Below, in pieces: positions 1 to 5,770 of a stretch of DNA of 9,251 bases. Source of the stretch: Bacteroidia bacterium (lineage in GTDB: Bacteria > Bacteroidota > Bacteroidia > Flavobacteriales > Flavobacteriaceae). The first letter of the stretch is position 1, and the number at the start of each line of letters is the position of its first letter. The stretch covers positions 1-9,251 of the forward strand of contig JAUIAA010000063.1 of NCBI GenBank assembly GCA_030425715.1, in the 5' to 3' direction. Both the position numbers and the translations under genes were made by a program. The notes under the pieces were generated by a model. That model was not told the origin of the DNA. It worked only from the letters and a program-made list of their open reading frames with translations, and did not search any database.

Positions 1-337
1 CTTCTACCATTTCTTCCATCGTATCAAACACTATATCTATAGGTATTTTATATTGTTTACACAGCCTTTCTGCCAAATCTCTATTTGGTTCCACTATTCC
101 TACAATTTTAATATCACCAAAATCTTCTCGTCCTAAAATCCAATGCACATGGGCATGCGTTAACCCAACTACTCCAACTCGCAATGGTTCTCCTTGGTAT
201 AGGTATTTTTCTTCTTTATGGATACTATCTTTTTGTTCTATATTTTTCGTTAATTCATTTTTATTTCCATTACAAGAAATAAAAGCAAAACAAATCGAAA
301 TTAAAAAACAATATACACCAACTTTTATTTTACTCAT
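1..337 (-). CDS. Gfo/Idh/MocA-family oxidoreductase, lipoprotein-type, partial (3' end outside window)
   Basis: Reading from the ATG at 337-335, 112 codons stay open to the window edge, so only the N-terminal part is seen. Residues 5-21 form a hydrophobic signal segment ending in a lipobox-like F-I-S-C with Cys22, which suggests a lipoprotein exported by signal peptidase II. After a charged linker (about 23-50), residues 52-68 (RVGVVGLTHAHVHWILG region) look like the first beta-strand and glycine turn of a Rossmann NAD(P)-binding domain. The next strand, KIVGIVEPN (77-85), ends in an acidic residue, as in Gfo/Idh/MocA dehydrogenases that oxidise or reduce sugars and related polyols. The GLTHxHVHW variant resembles that of Bacteroidota members of the family. 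Substrate is unknown and the catalytic domain is not visible. It lies downstream of the GNAT/small membrane protein run, but 89 nt and a possible gene remnant separate them, so co-transcription is uncertain. Confidence 0.8.
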   Translation of the reverse strand, partial: MSKIKVGVYCFLISICFAFISCNGNKNELTKNIEQKDSIHKEEKYLYQGEPLRVGVVGLTHAHVHWILGREDFGDIKIVGIVEPNRDLAERLCKQYKIPIDIVFDTMEEMVE

Positions 338-342
338 TTTAT

Positions 343-396
343 TTATATTTTACTGTTTTTATCAAGATCTATTTTCCGAATAAGGCATTTTACGAT
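343..396 (-). pseudogene. Possible remnant of the 3' end of a second GNAT gene
   Basis: On the minus strand this stretch reads IVKCLIRKIDLDKNSKI followed by TAA. It resembles the last residues of the GNAT acetyltransferase at 587-1210 (VREQLLRKIDFEKKAVKIK). The DNA similarity continues past the stop to the next ATG: 335-378 aligns with 583-628 at about 39 of 44 positions with one 2-nt gap. Reading further upstream in the same frame meets a TGA at 397-399, so no intact gene exists. The simplest inference is a tandem GNAT duplication of which only the tail survives. The low base complexity (A/T-rich) weakens the case, and convergence of a short lysine-rich tail cannot be excluded. Confidence 0.35.
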
Positions 397-399
397 TCA

Positions 400-422
400 C
401 CTCATTAGAATAATCAATGAGG
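400..422. repeat. 7-bp inverted repeat (CCTCATT / AATGAGG), 9-nt loop
   Basis: The arms are at 400-406 and 416-422 and are perfectly complementary. On the minus strand the hairpin begins 4 nt after the stop codon of the 52-residue membrane protein gene. No T-tract follows it, so it is not a standard intrinsic terminator. It may be an mRNA 3'-end structure or chance. Confidence 0.3.
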
Positions 423-426
423 AATA

Positions 427-585
427 CTATTTAATATATCTATTTAATATAGGTACAGAAAAGATTAAAATATAACCAAAAACAAGTACATATTTTGTAA
501 TGTATTCATTATCTAATACATATAAGATAAAAATAGTAATACTTACTGCTATAAATAAATACTTTATGTAATGTAAGCGTTTCAT
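427..585 (-). CDS. Small two-helix membrane protein (52 aa), function unknown
   Basis: An ATG at 585-583 opens a 52-codon frame ending in TAG (429-427). It starts one base after the stop of the GNAT gene (TAA-A-ATG), in the A/T-rich start context used by neighbouring genes, so it is probably the last gene of that run and translated by coupling. The predicted protein begins MKRLHYIKYLF. It has two hydrophobic segments, about residues 9-24 and 31-48, separated by a short polar turn (DNEY, 25-28). Basic residues at both ends (KR at 2-3, R49 and K52) suggest both termini face the cytoplasm. No signal-peptidase site or known family is recognised. Support comes from the spacing, start context and coherent two-helix topology; there is no homology evidence. 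A random open frame in AT-rich DNA also tends to look hydrophobic, which is the main caution. Confidence 0.55.
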   Translation of the reverse strand: MKRLHYIKYLFIAVSITIFILYVLDNEYITKYVLVFGYILIFSVPILNRYIK

Positions 586-586
586 T

Positions 587-1210
587 TTATTTAATTTTTA
601 CTGCTTTTTTTTCAAAATCTATTTTTCGTAAAAGCTGTTCTCTAACACCCTTTTCCCATTCCGATTTCAATATGCTTAAAACAATACTAGACCTTCTACC
701 ATTTGGACTGGCACAGTTGTTGCGCAGCACTCCCTCTTCGGTACATCCAATACTTTTCATAGCGGCGATACTTCGTTTGTTATTATGGTCTGCTCTAAAT
801 TCTACCCGTTCTATTTCCAAAGTTTCAAAAGCATATTTTAGAAGTAAAAATTTGCAATTCTTGTTCAATCCAGTACCTTGAAAATCTTTACCATACCAAG
901 TGTAGCCCAATTGAATGGTGTTATGTGTTTTTTGATAATCATAAAACCTAGTACTCCCTGCTATTCTATTTTTTTGTTTATCAAACACCAAAAAAGGATA
1001 AGCTGTTTGCAAGGCTCTATCCTTTATAGCTTTTTGCATATACTTTTTTAAATGCTCTAAACCATTAGCGGGCTGTAAGGAATAAGTCCACAGCTCTGGC
1101 TCTTGCAATGAAAATGGTGTTAATAAATCAATATCTTCCATTTGCATGGGAAATAATTTTGCCACTTCATTTTCTAAAATAATATCCTTTGTAAAATCTA
1201 ATGCAACCAT
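587..1210 (-). CDS. GNAT-family N-acetyltransferase (RimJ/RimL type)
   Basis: This 207-residue protein has the layout of RimJ/RimL-type GNAT enzymes, which move an acetyl group from acetyl-CoA to an amine on a protein or small molecule. The N-terminal strand ILENEVAKLFPM (10-22) matches the usual opening of this group. Residues 100-129 form the acetyl-CoA motif A region, with a pyrophosphate-loop-like FQGTGLN (110-116). EIERVEFRADHNNKRSIAAMKSIG (132-155) is the classic motif B segment, and EEGVLRNN (158-165) follows. Length is typical apart from a lysine-rich tail (about 190-207). It starts 4 nt after the stop of the PaiB-like gene and ends 1 nt before the small membrane protein gene, so an operon is likely. 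The gene order recalls paiAB of Bacillus, where PaiA is a polyamine acetyltransferase, but this protein looks closer to the RimJ/RimL branch than to PaiA, so the substrate is open. Confidence 0.88.
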   Translation of the reverse strand: MVALDFTKDIILENEVAKLFPMQMEDIDLLTPFSLQEPELWTYSLQPANGLEHLKKYMQKAIKDRALQTAYPFLVFDKQKNRIAGSTRFYDYQKTHNTIQLGYTWYGKDFQGTGLNKNCKFLLLKYAFETLEIERVEFRADHNNKRSIAAMKSIGCTEEGVLRNNCASPNGRRSSIVLSILKSEWEKGVREQLLRKIDFEKKAVKIK

Positions 1211-1214
1211 ATTA

Positions 1215-1823
1215 TTAATTCTTTTTTTGCATAAACTGGGCTATTAATTTTTGATTTTCATCTTCGCTATTCGAAAAATTAGCAATAATTCTTTCTTGCT
1301 CTTCTTTCGTTTTGTTCTGGCTTAATTTTTCTTTTGCTTGTATTTCTGTAACCTCAATTTCAAAGGCAACAATACCTTTAACCATCTTTTGCTTATAGTC
1401 AACAGAAATCTCTTCCCATTGCTTTTTATAGGAAGGTTCAAAAGAATGAATTGAAGTTTCTAAAACCTTAAAAACATCCTGCTCCTCCTCAAGAATTTTT
1501 GCTTTTCCATAAACATGAACCGATAGATAATTCCAAGTTGGTACATTTTGTTTTTTACTATAAAATGATGGCGAAATATAACTATGTGGCTCGTTAAAAA
1601 CTACCAATATTTCTTTATTCTCAATTGCTTTCCACTGTGGATTGGCTCGTGCAAAATGCGAAATTATGTAAATAGAATTTCCTCTCTTTTCTACCACAAA
1701 AGGTAAATGAGTGGCGCTTGGTTTATCATTATCAGCCGAAATAATCAATCCAAAATTAAAACGTTCTATAAAAGAAAGAATAGCTTCGTTATCTTTCCAT
1801 TTATAATGATTGGGTATGTACAT
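1215..1823 (-). CDS. PaiB-like FMN-binding protein (putative transcriptional regulator)
   Basis: The 202-residue product matches the PaiB family along its whole length, including the usual MYIPNHY opening. Family blocks are visible in order: THLPFVV (38-44), HFARANPQW (56-64), HSYISPSFY (80-88), VPTWNYLSVHVYG (94-106) and KLSQNK (166-171). PaiB proteins have a split-barrel flavin-binding fold. The name 'negative transcriptional regulator' comes from Bacillus subtilis PaiB, which affects sporulation and protease genes; no separate DNA-binding domain is evident here, so a flavin-dependent enzyme or stress role is equally possible. It begins 3 nt after the VOC gene stop and ends 4 nt before the GNAT gene, indicating a single transcript. 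The ATG start fits the conserved N-terminus. Confidence 0.9.
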   Translation of the reverse strand: MYIPNHYKWKDNEAILSFIERFNFGLIISADNDKPSATHLPFVVEKRGNSIYIISHFARANPQWKAIENKEILVVFNEPHSYISPSFYSKKQNVPTWNYLSVHVYGKAKILEEEQDVFKVLETSIHSFEPSYKKQWEEISVDYKQKMVKGIVAFEIEVTEIQAKEKLSQNKTKEEQERIIANFSNSEDENQKLIAQFMQKKN

Positions 1824-1826
1824 AAA

Positions 1827-2258
1827 TTATGATTTCAACTCACAGCTTACCATCCATTGCATACCAAACTTATCGGTAAGCATTCCAAAATAAGAGCCCC
1901 AGAAAGTTTTTTCTAAAGCCATGGTAATTTTCCCTCCAACTGATAGAGCATTAAAAAGGCGTTCTGTTTCCTCTTCAGTATCGGTATTGATAGAAATAGA
2001 AAAATTATTACCATTTACAATTGGTGGACCAAATGCGCTAGAAGTATCGCTACCCATTAAAATAGTTTCCTTGCTTATTGGCAATGAAATGTGCATTATT
2101 TTGTTTTTATCTTCTTCTGCAACGGTATAATTTGGATTTTCTGGCATTTCACTAAACCTGCTTACATAAGGAAATTCACCTCCAAAAACAGATTGGTAAA
2201 ACAGAAAAGCTGCTTCGCAGTTGCCATCAAAAGTCAAGTATGGATTAATAGTTGTCAT
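1827..2258 (-). CDS. VOC-family protein, PhnB-like (glyoxalase/bleomycin-resistance fold)
   Basis: The 143-residue protein starts MTTINPYLTFDGNCEAAFLFY and has YQSVFGGEF (21-29), the signature opening of the PhnB-like branch of the vicinal oxygen chelate superfamily. The second beta-alpha-beta unit ends GSYFGMLTDKFGMQWMV (121-137), again typical of PhnB-like proteins. Members are small dimeric proteins, often annotated '3-demethylubiquinone-9 3-methyltransferase-like'; real activities are mostly unknown. A metal site cannot be assigned confidently from sequence. It is the first gene of the tight run VOC-PaiB-GNAT-small membrane protein. Upstream, a 50-nt gap separates it from the helical protein gene; no clear promoter is seen there, so read-through from the upstream genes is possible. 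Confidence 0.88.
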   Translation of the reverse strand: MTTINPYLTFDGNCEAAFLFYQSVFGGEFPYVSRFSEMPENPNYTVAEEDKNKIMHISLPISKETILMGSDTSSAFGPPIVNGNNFSISINTDTEEETERLFNALSVGGKITMALEKTFWGSYFGMLTDKFGMQWMVSCELKS

Positions 2259-2308
2259 GGTATTGAATTTTTGTTAGGTTTAAAATTACTAAAAAAATCC
2301 ATCACCAC

Positions 2309-2785
2309 TTAGCCCAGTAACTCATTTAATTCTAAATTATAATCAAATTGCAAATCTTCGTGAAGTAAATCTATTTTTTTTTGAATATACTTGGTTTGTG
2401 TTAAATAGATATTGTGTAGCCTTAGGTGGTTTTTCATGGAAGGTCTTAGGTTTTTTAATTCCTTACAGAAGTGTAACAACAATTCTATTTCTGTTTCCTT
2501 TTGCGAAGAATAACGTATGTACTTCTTGGTATCCGTTAAAATTTTACGCACACTTTTACGCATAAAAAAATAACTTTTTTTATTGATGTTTAAAAATTGT
2601 TCTGCTATTTGAGTTTTTACTTCTTCTACAAAAACTTCTTCATCAGAAGACTTAAATAACAAATAGCTTAGCAGCTCCTTATTCTCTTTTTTAAACCGGA
2701 TTAATCGTTGACAAATTAGCATTAATTCATCATGTGAACTATGCTTTAATTCCTCTCTTATTTCTTTTGCAGTATAATTTTTCAT
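2309..2785 (-). CDS. Hypothetical helical protein (158 aa)
   Basis: I do not recognise this family. The product is rich in Lys, Glu and Leu and appears almost entirely alpha-helical, with no signal peptide, membrane segment or Cys/His metal cluster. It opens MKNYTAKEIREELKHSSHDEL, followed by charged helices around residues 16-46, 50-72 and 98-141. Several basic clusters (KSYFFMRKSVRK, about 70-81; KNHLRLHN, about 117-124) could contact nucleic acid or partner proteins, but this is speculation. It starts only 2 nt after the methyltransferase stop, so the two genes are almost certainly co-transcribed and probably translationally coupled. That coupling suggests a job linked to the methyltransferase or DUF1456 proteins. 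The ATG start and TAA stop are clean and codon use is like its neighbours, so it is a real gene. Confidence 0.75.
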   Translation of the reverse strand: MKNYTAKEIREELKHSSHDELMLICQRLIRFKKENKELLSYLLFKSSDEEVFVEEVKTQIAEQFLNINKKSYFFMRKSVRKILTDTKKYIRYSSQKETEIELLLHFCKELKNLRPSMKNHLRLHNIYLTQTKYIQKKIDLLHEDLQFDYNLELNELLG

Positions 2786-2787
2786 CT

Positions 2788-3423
2788 CTACCCATTAAAA
2801 AATTGAATTAACCTACCTTCTATGGTACACTTTTTAAAATTGAATTTCTTTGCAATAAATTGTAAGGTTTTTTCTGTATACAAAAATACGTGGGTTGGAT
2901 CATTTTTGTAATACCAAGTTTCAAAATCAGTATTTTTATCATACAATTCTGTCATGCAAAACAGTTTTCCGTTTGGCAATAATAGTTCTTTTAGTTTTTC
3001 AAATTCTTTATTAGGATGATAAAAGTGTTCCATCACCTCGCAGCAAACAATAAAATCATAAGATTGCTTTAAATTTTTAGGATTTGGGTAAAAAAAGGGG
3101 TCGTACAAATTTATAGAAAATCCTTTGTCTCGTAACATTTTGGCAATTACTGGCCCTGTTCCTGCTCCAAAGTCAAGTCCTTGAGCCGAAGGACTGAATT
3201 GCTTCAATACAGCTTCAACTATGGGAGACACAAATTTTTGATAACCCAAATCGTCTACATTGTTTTGATGTAATTGGTATCGCAATTTCTCTTCCTTAGG
3301 TGCCAATCTATCCGCTTGGTCTTTAAAAATACCAAAACAGTTGGTACATTGATAGGTTATAAAGTTTTTATCTCGGTAAAATTTAGGGGAATAGAAGTTA
3401 CAAAGCGGACACTTTTCTTTCAT
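2788..3423 (-). CDS. Class I SAM-dependent methyltransferase with N-terminal zinc-ribbon motif
   Basis: From the ATG at 3423 the product is 211 residues. It opens with a CxxC pair (Cys5, Cys8) and a second pair (Cys26, Cys29), a likely zinc ribbon. A Rossmann methyltransferase domain follows: motif I GLDFGAGTGP (82-91) binds S-adenosylmethionine, YDPF (107-110) holds the acidic residue expected to contact the ribose, and FIVCCEVMEHF (124-134) is motif IV-like. WYYKNDPTHVFLYT (170-183) resembles the region seen in Methyltransf_23-type enzymes. Substrate is unknown. The frame can be extended to a TTG at 3456 directly abutting the upstream DUF1456 stop, but I chose ATG 3423 because the Cys-rich domain begins there and the extra 11 residues look non-native. 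Its stop lies 2 nt before the helical protein gene. Confidence 0.85.
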   Translation of the reverse strand: MKEKCPLCNFYSPKFYRDKNFITYQCTNCFGIFKDQADRLAPKEEKLRYQLHQNNVDDLGYQKFVSPIVEAVLKQFSPSAQGLDFGAGTGPVIAKMLRDKGFSINLYDPFFYPNPKNLKQSYDFIVCCEVMEHFYHPNKEFEKLKELLLPNGKLFCMTELYDKNTDFETWYYKNDPTHVFLYTEKTLQFIAKKFNFKKCTIEGRLIQFFNG

Positions 3424-3456
3424 AAAATTGGATATCGGACAAGATACAAAAAGCAA

Positions 3457-3921
3457 TTAAACTTCCTTTCTATACTTTTTTTGCATTCCAAATAAAAAGT
3501 TGCGTAAAAATTGGTCTTTGCACATACGGTATTGACGATGACCTGGCTTTCTAAAAAAGGAACTCAATTCTGGTTTACTAATATACATATCCGCCAAATT
3601 AAATAGTTCTAAAATATCCGTATCTCTTAAATTCAAGGCAATCTTTAATTTTCGCAGAATAATGTTATTATTGAGTTTTTTCTCTGGATCTTGTTGTTCT
3701 CCCTCCTTTTTACCACGTTTTTCATTGATTAATCCGTTTAAAAAAACTGCCAATTGTATGTCTTCTAACTCTCTAAAATTCTCCTCTTCTTCCTTTTTTA
3801 ACCAATCACTAACTTGTGCTCTAGTTACCTCGAATCCTCCAGAAGCAAAAAGGTGAATCATTTCACTATCGGTGTAATTAAAAGTATAGCGAATTTGCCT
3901 AAGAATAGTATTATTGGTCAT
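3457..3921 (-). CDS. DUF1456 family protein (YehS-like)
   Basis: The 154-residue product is built from two copies of the same unit. Residues 3-42 (NNTILRQIRYTFNYTD..., ending VSDWLKK) and 85-125 (NNIILRKLKIALNLRD..., ending LSSFFRK) align closely, joined by a charged linker rich in Lys, Glu and Gln (about 66-83). This tandem arrangement and length are characteristic of DUF1456 proteins such as E. coli YehS (about 156 residues), whose function is not established. Each unit looks like a short helical bundle. The gene starts 23 nt after the SMP-30-like gene stop and is followed by the methyltransferase gene 33 nt on (or directly, if the TTG start is used), so it probably shares a transcript with them. 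Confidence in family is high; role is unknown. Confidence 0.87.
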   Translation of the reverse strand: MTNNTILRQIRYTFNYTDSEMIHLFASGGFEVTRAQVSDWLKKEEEENFRELEDIQLAVFLNGLINEKRGKKEGEQQDPEKKLNNNIILRKLKIALNLRDTDILELFNLADMYISKPELSSFFRKPGHRQYRMCKDQFLRNFLFGMQKKYRKEV

Positions 3922-3944
3922 TTAAATTTATTTTTTGAAGTAAG

Positions 3945-4955
3945 TTATTGCTTATTGATTTCTCCGAAAAAAGTTGATTTTACCCCCTTAACACCTGGTA
4001 TTACTTTAAAAATTGATCCTGCTAAAGGGTATTTTCTCTTTTCTTCCTCGGTCATATCAACACTTGCAGTAGTGATATATAAAATGTCTAGATTTTCACC
4101 CCCAAAAGCACAGGACGTAATATTATGGGCTGGAACTTCAATTTTTGAAATCAATTTTCCAGATTGCGGATTAAATCGAGCAACTGCATTACCGTTCCAC
4201 AACCCAACCCAAAGCATGTCGTCTTCGTCAATGGTCATTCCATCTGGAAAACCTAAGGAAGTTGGCACCTTCACAACAACTCTTTCGTTAGAAATTGTAC
4301 TTGTATTTTTATCAAAGTCAAATGCCCGAATGTTTCCTGTTGGTGTATCAATATAATACATAATTTTGGCATCTCTTGTCCAAACTATACCATTGGATAT
4401 AGTAATTTTGCCTAACATTTTGGTTGTTTTTCCAGAGGGTTCAATTTTATATAAACTTGCTCCCGGTTTATCCTGTTTTAAGGGCATGGATCCCACCCAA
4501 AGATTACCATTTGGGTCACACTTACCATCATTAAACCTGTTTTCTGGTTTATCAGCTTCTATATCAGAAAGCAGTTTTATTTTTCCGTCCGTGGTATCAA
4601 TCAAATAAATGCCATCTTCTAGAGCAATTATTGCTGAATTATTTTCTGCGGGGACAACCGTTCCAATTCTTGAAGGAACCTCAAAAGTTTTATTTTGCTT
4701 TGTTTCTGGGTGATATATATGTAATTTCTTACCTTCAATATCTACCCAGTATAATTCTTGTGTTTTATAATTCCAAATAGCGCCTTCGCCGAGTTTCGAT
4801 TCTATTTTATATTCCAATTGAACCACTGGCATTTTCTCTATTGCATTATCATTTGTTCTTTCTATTGTGAAATCACCCATAGACTTTCTCGTTTGCCCAA
4901 AATGTGGATGAGTTATTAATAAGATAAAAATTATGATACTGTATTTTTTTAACAT
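3945..4955 (-). CDS. Exported SMP-30/gluconolactonase/LRE-family protein
   Basis: The 336-residue product starts MLKKYSIIIFILLITHPHFGQ, a Sec signal peptide with likely cleavage near residues 20-21, so the mature protein is probably periplasmic or secreted. The rest is a six-bladed beta-propeller of the SMP-30/gluconolactonase type. LGEGAIW (55-61) carries the expected metal ligand Glu57; NRFNDGKCDPNGNLWVGSM (139-157) includes the conserved substrate-side Asn142; ISNGIVW (186-192) gives Asn188; GFPDGMTID (235-243) gives Asp238. These correspond to the calcium/zinc site of family lactonases, which hydrolyse aldonolactones such as gluconolactone. The exact sugar lactone is not determinable. All key residues are present, so it should be active. 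The closely spaced DUF1456 gene follows 23 nt later; a functional link is not obvious. Confidence 0.9.
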   Translation of the reverse strand: MLKKYSIIIFILLITHPHFGQTRKSMGDFTIERTNDNAIEKMPVVQLEYKIESKLGEGAIWNYKTQELYWVDIEGKKLHIYHPETKQNKTFEVPSRIGTVVPAENNSAIIALEDGIYLIDTTDGKIKLLSDIEADKPENRFNDGKCDPNGNLWVGSMPLKQDKPGASLYKIEPSGKTTKMLGKITISNGIVWTRDAKIMYYIDTPTGNIRAFDFDKNTSTISNERVVVKVPTSLGFPDGMTIDEDDMLWVGLWNGNAVARFNPQSGKLISKIEVPAHNITSCAFGGENLDILYITTASVDMTEEEKRKYPLAGSIFKVIPGVKGVKSTFFGEINKQ

Positions 4956-5131
4956 TTTTTAAAACTACATTATTTACAGGTAATAAAAGTATTTCATTTA
5001 CTCGTAGGGTATTTTGTGAATTCAAGTAAAAGTACGGCAGCTAAATTTAAAACACTTTCAGTGTCATTGATATCTTATCAGCCAAAATACTAATTAATTT
5101 AGCAATTGTTAAGAAATTCATTTGTTCAACT
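4956..5131. other. Intergenic region between SRPBCC and SMP-30-like genes
   Basis: No coding frame is supported here. It should hold the SMP-30-like gene promoter, but no good TAnnTTTG match is visible on the minus strand; the closest are two copies of TACTTTTA (minus strand; 4984-4991 and 5027-5034). A small perfect hairpin (ACACT / AGTGT, 5052-5064) is followed on the minus strand by TTTAAATTT and could be a weak terminator of the SRPBCC gene. Confidence 0.35.
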
Positions 5132-5554
5132 TCAACGTTCGCATTCCGTTTTTAAAGCCTCGTTCATTGCTTGGAAATCTTTTTTGGTAGCTCTTAAATT
5201 TTTTAGAAGAACAAAAAATCCGCTTAAATTTTCACCGTGAATTAATGAAGTTTTTTTATCATTTAAAGGAATGAGTTGAAAATAATGCTCGCTTACAAAT
5301 TTACCTCTAAAAAAAGATTTTTGTTGCCATGCAAATTTTTCATTTTCATCAAGCGCAATGATTTTAACCGAAATTTTTTCTAATTCTCTCTTATTTTTAT
5401 GCAAGCTTATTTTTAAACGCTTTCCTAATTTCCTTCTACCATCCACATGCTGTATATATGGGTTCCATTTTGGGTAATTGTCAAAATCTGTCAATACTTT
5501 CCAAACCTTTCCTACAGAAGCTTCTATTTCAATTTCAGTGCTTATGTTTCTCAT
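5132..5554 (-). CDS. SRPBCC-fold protein (START/polyketide-cyclase-like)
   Basis: The 140-residue product has the standard SRPBCC opening: a first beta-strand (ISTEIEIEAS, 4-13), the helix VGKVWKVLTDFDNYPKWNP (14-32) with its conserved W and NYPKWNP turn, then strands around KLGKRLKISL (42-51), ISVKIIALDEN (61-71) and FAWQQKS (74-80). It ends in a long C-terminal helix (about 112-137), which closes the hydrophobic ligand cavity in this fold. Members bind or transform lipids and other hydrophobic molecules; none of the visible residues fixes the ligand. There is no signal peptide, so it is cytoplasmic. It is preceded by a 216-nt gap with the lysS terminator and followed by a 176-nt gap, so it is probably transcribed on its own. 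No promoter box was recognised. Confidence 0.87.
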   Translation of the reverse strand: MRNISTEIEIEASVGKVWKVLTDFDNYPKWNPYIQHVDGRRKLGKRLKISLHKNKRELEKISVKIIALDENEKFAWQQKSFFRGKFVSEHYFQLIPLNDKKTSLIHGENLSGFFVLLKNLRATKKDFQAMNEALKTECER

Positions 5555-5674
5555 TTAAATTGTTCATTGATTTAAAAATACAATGTACAAAAAAATAAAT
5601 TCAAAAGATTAATGAATTTTCATAAACAATGTCTTGTACTGAAATATAGGTATTGGCTAATAATGACTTTATAA

Positions 5675-5715
5675 AGATAAAAATGCCCTCAAAAAGTGTT
5701 TAACTTTTTGGGGCA
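5675..5715 (-). terminator. Intrinsic terminator of lysS
   Basis: On the minus strand, GTGCCCCAAAAAGT and ACTTTTTGAGGGCA form a stem of about 12 bp with one bulge and a 5-nt loop (arms 5684-5697 and 5703-5715), followed directly by TTTTTATC. It begins 55 nt past the lysS stop. Stem plus T-run is the standard Rho-independent form. Confidence 0.8.
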
Positions 5716-5770
5716 CTTCAACATAGTAGTTTTAAATTTTATAAAAATATTATTAAGGTGATTGTGTTGA

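Noticed and set aside
3424..3456. TTG-initiated 11-residue extension of the methyltransferase
   Set aside because: The extra residues precede the Cys-rich start of the conserved domain, and an ATG lies right at that point. The abutting TTG is probably coincidence.
3814..4356. Long plus-strand open frame (180 codons) opposite the SMP-30-like and DUF1456 genes
   Set aside because: It is antisense to two well-supported genes with conserved motifs; its product has no recognisable domain and crosses both genes, as expected of a shadow frame.
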